This document shows, piece after piece, positions 53,979-63,375 of a DNA stretch of 64,000 nucleotides. The stretch covers positions 1 through 64,000 of the forward strand of contig QKGM01000053.1 in the NCBI GenBank assembly GCA_003250395.1. Reading direction: 5' to 3'. A program made the translations under genes and the position numbers. The DNA comes from Bacteroidota bacterium (GTDB taxonomy: Bacteria > Bacteroidota > Bacteroidia > Bacteroidales > TTA-H9). Each line of letters begins with the position of its first letter. The stretch's first letter is position 1. The notes beneath the pieces are model-generated. The model was not told where the DNA came from. It saw only the letters and a program-made list of their open reading frames with translations, and did no database searches.

Positions 53979-55517
53979 CTACCATTCTGGTGCCTTAAAC
54001 AATCCAAATGATCCGATTTGTGGGCAATCTCTGCTTTTCAACACCCTGAAACGGATATGCTGAGCAGATACCGGTTCAAATCTCAGCAACCTTTTATATC
54101 CAATGGTAGTTCCCTGGGTAACTGTGATCCATTCGCCATTTATCTCGGCTTCTACAACAAATTGCTCTACACGCTGCCCTTCACGAAAATTCTCCTGAAG
54201 CAACACTCTGTCAAAGTATTGCTTATGTGACAGATTGATGGTAAACTCGCCTGTAGAACTACTATTTTCCGGAGACCAATAGGTCGTAGTGTTGAAGTCT
54301 GTCAACAGGTTCACGATTTCTCCCCCGTTTTCACAGATACCCCCTTCCAACAAATTTCTACTGAAAGTTGCATCCAATATTTCCTTCATTCCCCTGAGAC
54401 TCCGGATATCGTTTTCATGGATTAAACCCCTGCGGTCGGCGGGGAGATTTAGTAATAAAAGGGAATTCCTTCCAACTGAGCTATAATAAATATCAACAAG
54501 TTTCTCGGCTGATTTCACCAGCGAATCTTCCCGTTCATGGTAGAACCAACCAGGCCTGATACTGACATCTACCTCTGAAGGATACCACATCATCCCATCT
54601 GCCTTCACCAGTTTTTCACGGCTTCCAAGATCTTCATCCATCAGGTTACCTACCGGCATAAAGGCACCATTACCAGGATTCTGCTGCGAACTCAATGCAA
54701 TATCTTCGAGTACTGCAGATGATGCCGGGACTACGCTCCATTCAGTTGTACGGCCATAGCCTGATTCTGTACCAACCCATCTGACATCCGGTCCCATTAC
54801 AGCAATGACAGCTTGCGGCTGAAGTTCTCTGATTACTTTATAAAAGCCTTCCCAATCGTACACCTGGCGCTTACCATTGGGGCCTTCACCACAGGCACCA
54901 TCAAACCACACCTCATCTATCCGTCCATAACCTGTAAGTAACTCGCGCAACTGATTCATGAACACCTCATTGTATTCATCAGTGCCATAGAGGGGTGAAT
55001 GGATATCCCAGGGTGAAAGGTATATTCCGAACTTCAACCCCTGTGCATGGGCAGCCTTTGACAATTCATCAATCAGGTCACCTTTCCCTCCCTTCCATGG
55101 ACTGCTTTTCACCGAGAAGTCAGTATATTTTGTAGGCCAGAGACAAAAACCGTCATGATGTTTTGCCAGGCATAGCATCATCCCGGCTCCGGCAGTTTTT
55201 GCCGCCATTGCCCATTGGTTTGCATCAAATGCAGTAGGGTTAAAAAATTCTGCTTTTTGCTCCTTGTTTCCCCATTCACAATCATAAAAGGTATTAATTC
55301 CAAAATGATAGAAGCACGTAAGCTCCAACTCCTGCCACATCACCTGACGAGGTGACGGGACAACATTTGCTGCCTTTTTCACAATAGAATCAAGCGACTC
55401 TCCTTTATTAACCGATACAAAAGATCGGTTTACAGGTTGTGCAAGGATTGTATTTATCTGAAAATACATCAATAACAAGATGATTGGGAAACTCCGGAAC
55501 TTTAACAAAAGCATCAT
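53979..55517 (-). CDS. GH29 alpha-L-fucosidase
   Basis: A 512-residue retaining alpha-L-fucosidase that releases terminal fucose from glycans. The N-terminus is a signal peptide (about 1-27). The TIM-barrel domain has LTCFYHFGINTFYDCEWG, LCLAKHHDGFCLWPTKY with the conserved histidines, and nucleophile D206 in VWFDGACGEG. The C-terminal 130 residues resemble an F5/8-type carbohydrate-binding beta-sandwich (ENSSSTGEFTINLSHKQ). No other glycan genes lie nearby, so it is not part of an obvious polysaccharide utilisation locus. It has its own promoter element. Confidence 0.9.
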   Translation of the reverse strand: MMLLLKFRSFPIILLLMYFQINTILAQPVNRSFVSVNKGESLDSIVKKAANVVPSPRQVMWQELELTCFYHFGINTFYDCEWGNKEQKAEFFNPTAFDANQWAMAAKTAGAGMMLCLAKHHDGFCLWPTKYTDFSVKSSPWKGGKGDLIDELSKAAHAQGLKFGIYLSPWDIHSPLYGTDEYNEVFMNQLRELLTGYGRIDEVWFDGACGEGPNGKRQVYDWEGFYKVIRELQPQAVIAVMGPDVRWVGTESGYGRTTEWSVVPASSAVLEDIALSSQQNPGNGAFMPVGNLMDEDLGSREKLVKADGMMWYPSEVDVSIRPGWFYHEREDSLVKSAEKLVDIYYSSVGRNSLLLLNLPADRRGLIHENDIRSLRGMKEILDATFSRNLLEGGICENGGEIVNLLTDFNTTTYWSPENSSSTGEFTINLSHKQYFDRVLLQENFREGQRVEQFVVEAEINGEWITVTQGTTIGYKRLLRFEPVSAQHIRFRVLKSRDCPQIGSFGLFKAPEW

Positions 55518-55641
55518 GTTTAACAGGTGTTTAATTTTCTTTTGATCTATTCAATGAATATTTATTCTTCTATCTAAATCAGGTGAGATTGTCGGCTTAC
55601 ACCTTAGAACAATTGACTCTCAAACAACTGACCGAATTACA

Positions 55642-55649
55642 CAAATTTA
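55642..55649 (-). promoter_or_regulatory. Promoter minus-7 element of the fucosidase gene
   Basis: On the minus strand this reads TAAATTTG, a TAnnTTTG match, about 125 bp before the fucosidase start and just downstream of the helicase stop, so it could let the fucosidase be expressed separately. Confidence 0.5.
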
Positions 55650-55666
55650 ATGCGCTTTATTCAAAT

Positions 55667-58159
55667 CTATAACTCCTTTCTCATGAGGTAGCTTTTATAA
55701 TAACGCAGTTCAGCATAACCGACATCCTGACCGATGGCAGCTTTTGCGTCTGTTAATGTTGAAACAGGATTCTTTTCAAAATAGTCTGTCATTCGGTCAA
55801 ATAAAGCATCATCAACCAGTTTATGTATATCTATCATCCCCACGCTGATACCAACAGCTAAATGGCCTTCTATGGTTGCCCGTGATAAGGACCTAATTGC
55901 GGTCATCTCCCCGATAGATTTTCCCTCCAAAAATAAATTGATGCTTGTCAACTCTGTTAGTGATAGTAAGGCTCCATGTTCTGGTTCCATCTCTGAAACC
56001 TCAAATGGCTTCTTAAGTGAAACATCTACATAATTATCGATCAAATCAATCAAAAGTTTTCCAAATTTCTTTGCCCGCTGCGCACCGAATCCATTAATCT
56101 GCCTTAAATCTCTTAAGGTAGTTGGTTTTGACTCAGCAATCCTTATGAGAACTTTCTGAGGCAAAACAGTAGCGAGATCAGCACCCGATTCAGCAGAAAT
56201 TTCACTCCTCCATTGCTTCAATGCCTTAACAAGTTTTTGATCTGCACCTGAAACAGGCGATTTCCCGGCTTTAGACCTGATCCGTTGTGGTGCTGAGGTA
56301 TCTACTGAAGCCCTGGCTCTCTCCTCAAGCACCTTTTTTAGCAGGAAACCATCTTTACAGGCCACTATGCCCGCGAGGGCTACCTTTGCATCAGATACAA
56401 TATTATCGATCATATCCATGATGCTTTTTCTAACATTCTTACTATCAGACTCAATCTCTATCACCAACAAATAAGAGATTAATTCCCGATCAAGCACCTC
56501 TGTGAAGTAGCCGGAAGCTTTACTTATCCTGTCCTGAAGGTGCAAATTCTTTGTGATATCAGGATCCGGAGAATCAACTATCAGTTTATGAAGTTGCACT
56601 CTGAATTTGTCACCAACTCCTTCTATCTGACTTTCGAATACATCCTCAAGACGTTTGAGTTCATAAACTAATTCATCTGTTAAACTTCCGGCATGTTCAC
56701 TTGCAAAACGCCTGACAGATGATATCCTCGATGACAATTCCTTAAAATCGAACAACTCGCTTAGAAGCTGTTGCTGGTATAGGTTCTTTGATACAACGAG
56801 TGTAGATTCATCAGGTTGGTCTTCAGCAATACTACGGGAGAACTCCGTGATAGCAGTATCTGACCTGATAGCTGACGGAGGGATGGGAGCACTTAGTACA
56901 AGTCCTTCCAATGTACGGCATCTACTAAGAGCAACATACACCTGCCCGAATGCAAAAGCAGATTTAGCATCAATAATTGCCTTGTCAAATGTCAACCCCT
57001 GGCTTTTGTGTATAGTGATTGCCCAGGCCAATTTCAAAGGAAACTGGGTAAAAACGCCAATCACCTCTTCCTTTATCTCTTTGGAAGTCTCGTCAATTGA
57101 ATACTTGATATTCTCCCATTTAACCGGTTCAACTGCTATAGGTTTATCCTCTTCAGCGCATTTGACATAAATCTTGCCATCAACCAATCCGCTAACAACT
57201 CCAATTTTGCCATTAAAAAACATTCTTGGGTTAGCCGGGTCATTTTTAACAAACATAACCTGTGAACCAACCTTTAGCACCAGTTTTGGCTCAGTAGGAT
57301 AATTATATGGAGGAAATTCGCCTTCAATCTCTGCCTTAAAAATCATTGGCGGGGTCTTCAATTCCTCAAGTTTTGACTGATTTAACTCTTGCGCCTGATT
57401 GTTATGGGTTGTAAGGACAATATACCCTTCACTGTTATCCGGATTGAACCCCTGGATATATCTTTTGTTGAGTTCTTCGAGAGTCGCCAGGTCAGCCTTG
57501 TTTTCACGAACCCGGTTCAGCAAAGAAATAAATCTTTCATCTCGCTGTCTGTAAATATGATTCAGTTCAATACTTATATAATCAGTACTTTGCAAAGCAA
57601 GACTATTAAAAAAATAAACCGATTTATAATATTGACCCAGAATTTCCCATTCATCTTCCTTTGCGACTGGTGCCAATTGCTGCATATCACCAATTAAAAG
57701 TAACTGAACACCTCCAAATGGCTTGTTATTGCGACGATACCTCCGAAGCACATCATCTACGGCATCCAACAGGTCAGCTCTTACCATACTGATTTCATCT
57801 ATCACCAACAAATCAAGCGATCGCATAATATTAATCTTCTCCCTACTGAAGCGTTTCACATCTCCGTTTGATCCCTGCCTGATTGCCGACCGTCCCATGA
57901 ATGCCGTAAGGTACCTCACCGGTACCTGGGGGCCGAAACCAATCTGAAAGAAGGAATGAATGGTAACCCCGCCAGCATTTATTGCGGCAACACCAGTGGG
58001 AGCCACCACAATCATCCGTTTGGGGCTGACTTTTTTGAGATCTTTCAAAAAAGTAGTCTTTCCAGTTCCAGCTTTTCCTGTCAGAAAAATATTGCGATTG
58101 GTATATTGAACGAAACCAAAAGCAAGATCCAATTGCCCGTTTTCAATCTGGCGATTCAT
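55667..58159 (-). CDS. PIF1-like DNA helicase with HRDC and HTH domains
   Basis: An 830-residue superfamily 1B helicase. The ATPase core has Walker A GKAGTGKTTFLKDL (about 27-40), motif Ia APTGVAAINAGGVTIHSFF, DEISMVRADLLD, LIGDMQQLAPV and, near residue 390, the UvrD-C2 motif AWAITIHKSQGLTFDKAII with YVALSRCRTLEGL. The C-terminal half carries an HRDC domain (about 645-715, RQINGFGAQRAKKFGKLLI) and a helix-turn-helix tail (about 735-825, FLEGKSIGEMTAIRSLSRAT). This is the usual Bacteroidota fusion, normally thought to act in replication-fork or recombination repair. It is a single-gene unit upstream of the fucosidase. Confidence 0.9.
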   Translation of the reverse strand: MNRQIENGQLDLAFGFVQYTNRNIFLTGKAGTGKTTFLKDLKKVSPKRMIVVAPTGVAAINAGGVTIHSFFQIGFGPQVPVRYLTAFMGRSAIRQGSNGDVKRFSREKINIMRSLDLLVIDEISMVRADLLDAVDDVLRRYRRNNKPFGGVQLLLIGDMQQLAPVAKEDEWEILGQYYKSVYFFNSLALQSTDYISIELNHIYRQRDERFISLLNRVRENKADLATLEELNKRYIQGFNPDNSEGYIVLTTHNNQAQELNQSKLEELKTPPMIFKAEIEGEFPPYNYPTEPKLVLKVGSQVMFVKNDPANPRMFFNGKIGVVSGLVDGKIYVKCAEEDKPIAVEPVKWENIKYSIDETSKEIKEEVIGVFTQFPLKLAWAITIHKSQGLTFDKAIIDAKSAFAFGQVYVALSRCRTLEGLVLSAPIPPSAIRSDTAITEFSRSIAEDQPDESTLVVSKNLYQQQLLSELFDFKELSSRISSVRRFASEHAGSLTDELVYELKRLEDVFESQIEGVGDKFRVQLHKLIVDSPDPDITKNLHLQDRISKASGYFTEVLDRELISYLLVIEIESDSKNVRKSIMDMIDNIVSDAKVALAGIVACKDGFLLKKVLEERARASVDTSAPQRIRSKAGKSPVSGADQKLVKALKQWRSEISAESGADLATVLPQKVLIRIAESKPTTLRDLRQINGFGAQRAKKFGKLLIDLIDNYVDVSLKKPFEVSEMEPEHGALLSLTELTSINLFLEGKSIGEMTAIRSLSRATIEGHLAVGISVGMIDIHKLVDDALFDRMTDYFEKNPVSTLTDAKAAIGQDVGYAELRYYKSYLMRKEL

Positions 58160-58519
58160 AACAAACTCTGTTTTTCATCAAAAAGTTGCAAGTAAAATAG
58201 TAGTTGATTCTCATTTCGGTAATAATCCTAAAACAGCACCTGATAGTATAAATGCTTCGCCATTTAAGGTGCGAATTTATAAAAATACCGGCAGTACAGC
58301 CAACAAACAACACAACACACTGAATACCAGCAAATACGATTCCCAACAACAATAAACCATAATATTGATCTAATCTGTATGGCATTTAAGGTACTTCTCA
58401 TCGGATAAGTTAAACCATCCTATGTTAAAATACTTCAAGCGTAATGAATCCTTAATAATATACTTGGTTCTTCACCAGTACATTCATCTGACAATCGCCT
58501 ATCCAACCAATAATCCTGT
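58160..58519. other. Gene-free stretch between helicase and EEP gene
   Basis: About 360 bp without a convincing gene; an 80-codon minus-strand frame overlapping the helicase start looks incidental. No hairpin or symmetric site is seen. Confidence 0.45.
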
Positions 58520-58527
58520 TACATTTG
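58520..58527 (+). promoter_or_regulatory. Promoter minus-7 element of the EEP-family gene
   Basis: TACATTTG followed by CC, a TAnnTTTG match, 15 bp before the ATG at 58543. It overlaps a TTG at 58525 that would otherwise look like a longer start. Confidence 0.6.
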
Positions 58528-58542
58528 CCAAAAAAAAACAGG

Positions 58543-59376
58543 ATGAGATATATCACCTTATTCTTCATATTTATTATCCAGCTTTTATCCACAGAAACCT
58601 CATGTCAGACCTTGAAGGTTATCACTTATAACATTCGTATGGAGACAATATCGGATGGGAACAACCAATGGAGTTACAGACGTGAGGGGCTTTCAAAACA
58701 GGTGCTGCAAACAGGTGCTGATATTATTGGTCTTCAGGAAGTATTGCAGAGTCAACTGCTTTACCTCGATAGTGTGATGAGCGGATATGGCCGGGAGGGT
58801 GTAGGAAGAGATGATGGAATCAGTGAAGGGGAATATAGTCCTATCTATTATAATCTTCACCGTTTTGAGAAAATAGACGGAGGTACATTCTGGTTATCTC
58901 CCACACCCGAAAAACCTTCGAAAGGATGGGATGCTGCCCTGAATCGTATTTGCACATGGGTAAAACTCAAAGATAAAACTTCCGGCCAACTGATAACAGC
59001 CTTCAATACACATTTTGATCACATAGGTATTGACGCGAGAAGAAATAGTGCTCAATTGATAATTGATATGATAAACAAGGCAGATTCGGGTGATACAATG
59101 GTAATCCTCACCGGTGATTTTAACAGTGAACCAAATTCCGAACCTATCGGACTATTGTCTGAGCACCTGTACGACACAAGGTTATGCGGAGCGACTGATA
59201 GCATACAAATCATTCCCACTTTCAATGGTTGGGATTCTTTGCAGCATACAGAATGTATCGATTACATTTTTACAGGTAGAACGAAAAAAGCCTGTTCCTA
59301 TCAGGTTGCAAACTACCAGACAGATGGCCGATATCTTTCGGATCATTACATGGTGATGGCGACGATAGAACTTTAG
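58543..59376 (+). CDS. Exported endonuclease/exonuclease/phosphatase-family hydrolase
   Basis: A 277-residue member of the EEP superfamily, metal-dependent phosphodiesterases that include nucleases, phosphoinositide phosphatases and sphingomyelinases. It starts with a signal peptide (MRYITLFFIFIIQLLSTETSC). The catalytic motifs are KVITYNIRM, IIGLQEVLQSQ (Glu metal ligand), FNTHFDHIG, LTGDFNSEPNS and the terminal SDHYMVMATIEL (His-Asp pair). Residues KGWDAALNRICTWVKL are the typical mid-domain. The substrate is not predictable. It is convergent with the outer membrane barrel gene, with a 13-bp gap. Confidence 0.88.
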   Translation: MRYITLFFIFIIQLLSTETSCQTLKVITYNIRMETISDGNNQWSYRREGLSKQVLQTGADIIGLQEVLQSQLLYLDSVMSGYGREGVGRDDGISEGEYSPIYYNLHRFEKIDGGTFWLSPTPEKPSKGWDAALNRICTWVKLKDKTSGQLITAFNTHFDHIGIDARRNSAQLIIDMINKADSGDTMVILTGDFNSEPNSEPIGLLSEHLYDTRLCGATDSIQIIPTFNGWDSLQHTECIDYIFTGRTKKACSYQVANYQTDGRYLSDHYMVMATIEL

Positions 59377-59389
59377 CTGTTTCCCGGTT

Positions 59390-60832
59390 TTAATTCGAAT
59401 TTCCAAGGAAATAAGTATAGCCCAGAATCAATGAAAGGCCTAAATCAGTTCCGGACATCCCATTACCAACGATTCCGTCGAGTATATTTTCAAAATCCGG
59501 ATTAACAAAATCGGCAAATTGCTCCATATCAGTTCGGGATCCCATCGTAAACTGCAAACCAGCCGACAGAATACTCTTCTTCTGATATCGCGAAATACCA
59601 GCAGTCAGATGATACATATCCCATGTACGCCCTATAAACCATATTCCATCTGGTAAAGAAGCAGGAGAAGGCGCAAAACAGTTATCAGTACGTATAGAAG
59701 CGTAACCCTGATATTTCTCATTGAAACGCTGCTTATAACCTATTACCAGGTTCAATACTGGTGCGTTGGCAGCAACCAGATCAACCAATCTTAATGTCTT
59801 GTCATCGCCAAACATCCATGGAGGATACAAAACGGGATGATACTCCGCATCAACAGCTTTATACGGCGCTATCTCACTGAAATACTCTCCTGCAACTTCA
59901 ATTTCCGTTTTGTCACCTTTCCATCTCAATCCAAAACCGACTGACCAGGGCATCTTATAATGAATATTCAGATTAACCTGACGATCAATAGCAAGGAAGT
60001 TTTTGATTGAACCAGGAATTACGTCTCCAAGATTATAAAACGACAATTCGCGTTGTACATCCGCATCACCAAAAAAACTAACGGTAGGCGAGGTAAAGGT
60101 AATTCCTCCCTTGAAATGTCGCGAATCGTATGCTATACCAACCTTCCATACCAGGCGCCAGTTTACATATAAAGCATCTTCAGAGACGTTTATTGAAGAC
60201 ATGTCAAACAAAGTATCATTCGAAACAGTCCGCGTACTTAATGCAGCACGATAATACTGATAACGGTAGGTAACAAATTGTGTAAGGCCAATCGAAAAGC
60301 TTCTGTTCAATCGATAACTAATTCCAAACCCTCCCCATTGTTCGTCAAATTCGTTATTGAAATCCATCGATCCTATAAAGTATTCTTCACCTGGCCTGCC
60401 TGGAATAGGATCACCCAACATAGAATATCGCTGATGGAAACGAAGCCGGCTGCTGTAACGGCTGAACAAACCATATCCTGCCGAAAACCGCTTATTATTA
60501 AACAGGTTAAGGCGTCCTGAAATCATTTGAGGATAATAAGCATAACGGTTATAATTCAAATCAACACCCTGACCCAACCCATTTTCAAAACGGGTAAATT
60601 GTAGTTTGTAAATATTAGCAGAAACAGATATTGAATTGCTATCACAAAATGTTAATCCGGCCGGATTGTAAAACAACGCGCTATTATCCCTTACACCTGC
60701 AATGACAGCCCCGCCCATAAGACTGGATTCACCACCAAACTGCTCTGACCAATAGTGGTAATCCTGTGAACTTGCCTGTAATGGAATTAAAATAAACGGC
60801 AATAAAAAATAAAACCAAAATCTCAATCTCAT
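59390..60832 (-). CDS. FadL/OmpP1-like outer membrane transporter
   Basis: A 480-residue outer membrane barrel. It starts with a signal peptide (MRLRFWFYFLLPFILIPLQASSQ). The mature N-terminus SSLMGGAVIAGVRDNSALFY with the NPAG motif (YNPAGLTFCDSN) is the hallmark of the FadL/OmpP1 family that takes up hydrophobic compounds. Alternating strands continue to the terminal aromatic-rich end (GLSLILGYTYFLG). I chose the ATG at 60832; the TTG at 60844 is the alternative. It starts 23 bp after the histidine kinase stop, so it is cotranscribed with the kinase, a link that suggests its expression or its cargo is tied to that signal. Confidence 0.75.
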   Translation of the reverse strand: MRLRFWFYFLLPFILIPLQASSQDYHYWSEQFGGESSLMGGAVIAGVRDNSALFYNPAGLTFCDSNSISVSANIYKLQFTRFENGLGQGVDLNYNRYAYYPQMISGRLNLFNNKRFSAGYGLFSRYSSRLRFHQRYSMLGDPIPGRPGEEYFIGSMDFNNEFDEQWGGFGISYRLNRSFSIGLTQFVTYRYQYYRAALSTRTVSNDTLFDMSSINVSEDALYVNWRLVWKVGIAYDSRHFKGGITFTSPTVSFFGDADVQRELSFYNLGDVIPGSIKNFLAIDRQVNLNIHYKMPWSVGFGLRWKGDKTEIEVAGEYFSEIAPYKAVDAEYHPVLYPPWMFGDDKTLRLVDLVAANAPVLNLVIGYKQRFNEKYQGYASIRTDNCFAPSPASLPDGIWFIGRTWDMYHLTAGISRYQKKSILSAGLQFTMGSRTDMEQFADFVNPDFENILDGIVGNGMSGTDLGLSLILGYTYFLGNSN

Positions 60833-60855
60833 CTTGTTCAGCAAATGTTATAATT

Positions 60856-62997
60856 CTATTTAGGCAATATAACAGTAAAGGTGGTACCTGAACCAACTTT
60901 ACTCTCAACTTCAACCCGACCATGATTTTGTTCAATAAAGTCTTTGCATAAGACAAGGCCTAACCCGGTACCTTTTTCATTACCGGTACCAAGCGTAGTG
61001 CCTTTAGTTTTAATATTAAACAAATTAGCCATCTGTTCTTCACTCATTCCGATTCCGTTATCTATCACATGAATCATACTCCAATGCTCACTTTCTGATA
61101 CCCCGACACGTACAGATCCGGCTGAGGGAGTAAACTTAACAGCGTTGGAAATTAAATTTCGTATCACGAAACGTATCATCTCCTGATCCGCGTTTACCAT
61201 GAATGTATCTGCGACTTCAGAAACAAGCGAAATATTCTTGGCTGATGCATGGAGCATCATCCCCGACAACTCTTCATCAACAACTTGTTTAACAGAAAAT
61301 ATGATGGGGTTAACGACATGCATCTTCATCTGATTACGAGCCCACTGTAGCAGGTTATCAAGCAACCATGCCAGCTGGCAGGTACTCCCGTTCAGGAGGC
61401 TTAACATCTTCTGTCGTTCACTGTCATTTAAAGAATCATAATCCTCATTCAGCACAGTTACACATCCCAAAATCCCCTGCAGCGGGCTTTTGAGATCATG
61501 AGCCACAATCGAAAAGAACATATCCTTTGTATGATTAAGATTATCAAGTTCAATTGCTTTGGCTTCAAGTTGAAGCTTCTGTTCAGCCAGCTTCAGATTG
61601 GCAGACTTCAATACCTTTCTCTTCTTTCGAAGCATGAGAAGCAATACAATTGATACAATAACAAGAAGTGAAACAACAGTTACAACTGTCCATTGAATCC
61701 TGTTAATTCTGTTTTGAGTTGCCAAATCTATTTTCAGGCGGGCATTTGCTTCTTCCATTTGGGCAACTTCATAACGGGTTTTTATTTCTTCTGTCTGGGC
61801 TTTTAAAAGATTGGCACCTATACTGTCAGATGCCTGATGGGAAGCAAGGAGGTAATAATAAGCCTCTTTGTACTCTCCAAGTTGGTATTCAACATTCGCC
61901 ATCAAGTTTAGCAACTTTGGGTAATTTTCACCAAAATCGAGACTATCGGCAAGAGCCAGGTACTTTGTTGCTATCGAGCTTGTTTTGTCAATTTCTCCTG
62001 TCCTTAAATACAACCAGGCTCTGCTTATATCGTGAACCACAACATTGGTTTCATTCCCTCCCTTGTCGTTTAACAACTCTACTGCTTTGGTATAATAAAC
62101 CAGTGCATTTCTATTGTCACCAAGCTTCTCATAGATAGTGGCGGCAGAATGCAGATTATTGGCTAAAAACTCATTAAAATGGTTTTTCTCACATATTTGA
62201 ATGGCTTTATGAAACCAGGAAAGGGCCTTTTCGTATTGTTCATCAAGATTGTCGGCTGATCCCATTCCGGCATAGGCTGAGGCCAGAAACTGAAGATTGT
62301 TGGCTGCAATAGATCTCTCGATTCCGATTTCAAAATACTTTCTTGAATCGCCGAATCGTTTTAACCAAAGGTATGCCATCCCTACATTGTTCGCCGATCG
62401 GGCAATAGCATAGTCATTCCCCCTTTTCATTTCTAAATCAAATACTTTAAGATGAATTGACAACTCAGCAGAATCATTACGCATACGGCCATAAGTAATA
62501 GCCAGGTTGTTAAGATTCCCGAGAATTTCGAAAGTATCTGATAAATGCTCGAAAATTGCAAGTGCCCTCTTTTGTGATGAGATTGCCTTCTTGAAATTGG
62601 AAGTCTCCCGGTATATGATAGCCTGAAGATTTAATAATTTACCGGCCCAATAATCATCTTTCAAAGTTTCAGCAAGTTCAAGCGCCTTGTCCACATACAT
62701 TAGCGATGAATCATAACGTGCCTGTAAAATATTCAAAGCCCCCATGTTTGTATAAAAGGCCTGCCACTCCTCTTTGAATGATGTGTTCCGTAAAAGAGCG
62801 GAAGCTTTATGTACATACTCCCATGCTAACTCATTATTACCATATTTCAGCTCCCATGCCAGCGTGTTATACGCCTTAATCAATTCACGACCTTTTAGTT
62901 CCGGTAGTCTGGCAATAAGACTATCAATATTATTCGATGCTTCAGCATTTAGAACTGTACAAAGCAACAGTACAACAAAATATCTAACCTGTCTCAA
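60856..62997 (-). CDS. TPR-domain sensor histidine kinase
   Basis: A roughly 713-residue sensor kinase. It begins with a signal peptide, and then about 10 TPR-like repeats span 25-390, forming a periplasmic ligand- or protein-binding superhelix. A membrane helix (about 432-455, WTVVTVVSLLVIVSIVLLLML) and a coiled coil (460-490) follow. The HisKA domain has FFSIVAHDLKSPLQGILG with H500, and the ATPase domain has FVIRNLISNAVKFT, HVIDNGIGM and GTGLGLVLCKDF. I chose the TTG at 62997, since the promoter at 63014-63021 excludes the ATG at 63048. No receiver is fused; no partner regulator is adjacent. A close paralogue follows on the left side of the next gene. Confidence 0.9.
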   Translation of the reverse strand: MRQVRYFVVLLLCTVLNAEASNNIDSLIARLPELKGRELIKAYNTLAWELKYGNNELAWEYVHKASALLRNTSFKEEWQAFYTNMGALNILQARYDSSLMYVDKALELAETLKDDYWAGKLLNLQAIIYRETSNFKKAISSQKRALAIFEHLSDTFEILGNLNNLAITYGRMRNDSAELSIHLKVFDLEMKRGNDYAIARSANNVGMAYLWLKRFGDSRKYFEIGIERSIAANNLQFLASAYAGMGSADNLDEQYEKALSWFHKAIQICEKNHFNEFLANNLHSAATIYEKLGDNRNALVYYTKAVELLNDKGGNETNVVVHDISRAWLYLRTGEIDKTSSIATKYLALADSLDFGENYPKLLNLMANVEYQLGEYKEAYYYLLASHQASDSIGANLLKAQTEEIKTRYEVAQMEEANARLKIDLATQNRINRIQWTVVTVVSLLVIVSIVLLLMLRKKRKVLKSANLKLAEQKLQLEAKAIELDNLNHTKDMFFSIVAHDLKSPLQGILGCVTVLNEDYDSLNDSERQKMLSLLNGSTCQLAWLLDNLLQWARNQMKMHVVNPIIFSVKQVVDEELSGMMLHASAKNISLVSEVADTFMVNADQEMIRFVIRNLISNAVKFTPSAGSVRVGVSESEHWSMIHVIDNGIGMSEEQMANLFNIKTKGTTLGTGNEKGTGLGLVLCKDFIEQNHGRVEVESKVGSGTTFTVILPK

Positions 62998-63013
62998 TAT
63001 GTGAGTTTTTGTG

Positions 63014-63021
63014 CAAATATA
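63014..63021 (-). promoter_or_regulatory. Promoter minus-7 element of the TPR kinase gene
   Basis: On the minus strand this reads TATATTTG, a perfect TAnnTTTG followed by CA, 17 bp before the chosen TTG start at 62997. An ATG further upstream at 63048 would lie above the transcription start. Confidence 0.55.
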
Positions 63022-63048
63022 AAACAAATAAGAATATTTGCTACTCAT

Positions 63049-63375
63049 ATTTATCAGGAGGTAAAATCAGGGAATTAACAATAAACCAAAGAGATATACT
63101 AAATAAAATATCTGTTTTATGACTTGTGTATTGCAAGAGCTATAACCAGAAGAAAACAATTCTATAATCAGGACAGCCATCAGTCGGTCATCCGTCCAGT
63201 TGGTTGATACATACAGATACCTGTACACAGATTTAATGAATTCTTTATTACAGATTATCGAATTCCCATCATTGAAGCCTTAAGTTAAAACAGAAAATAA
63301 AAAATCGCAGTTGATTCGTTCAGGTAAAAACAGATTTACATTCCTATTAATTCATATCAGTGAACTACCAATAAT
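63049..63375. other. Gene-free stretch between the two kinase paralogues
   Basis: About 330 bp without a supported reading frame. It lies between the stop of the partial kinase gene and the promoter of the complete one. I see no hairpin terminator of note. Confidence 0.45.

Noticed and set aside
58143-58385. 80-codon minus-strand frame overlapping the start of the helicase
   Set aside because: Its N-terminus looks hydrophobic, but the frame overlaps the well-supported helicase start and lacks a promoter or conserved motif.
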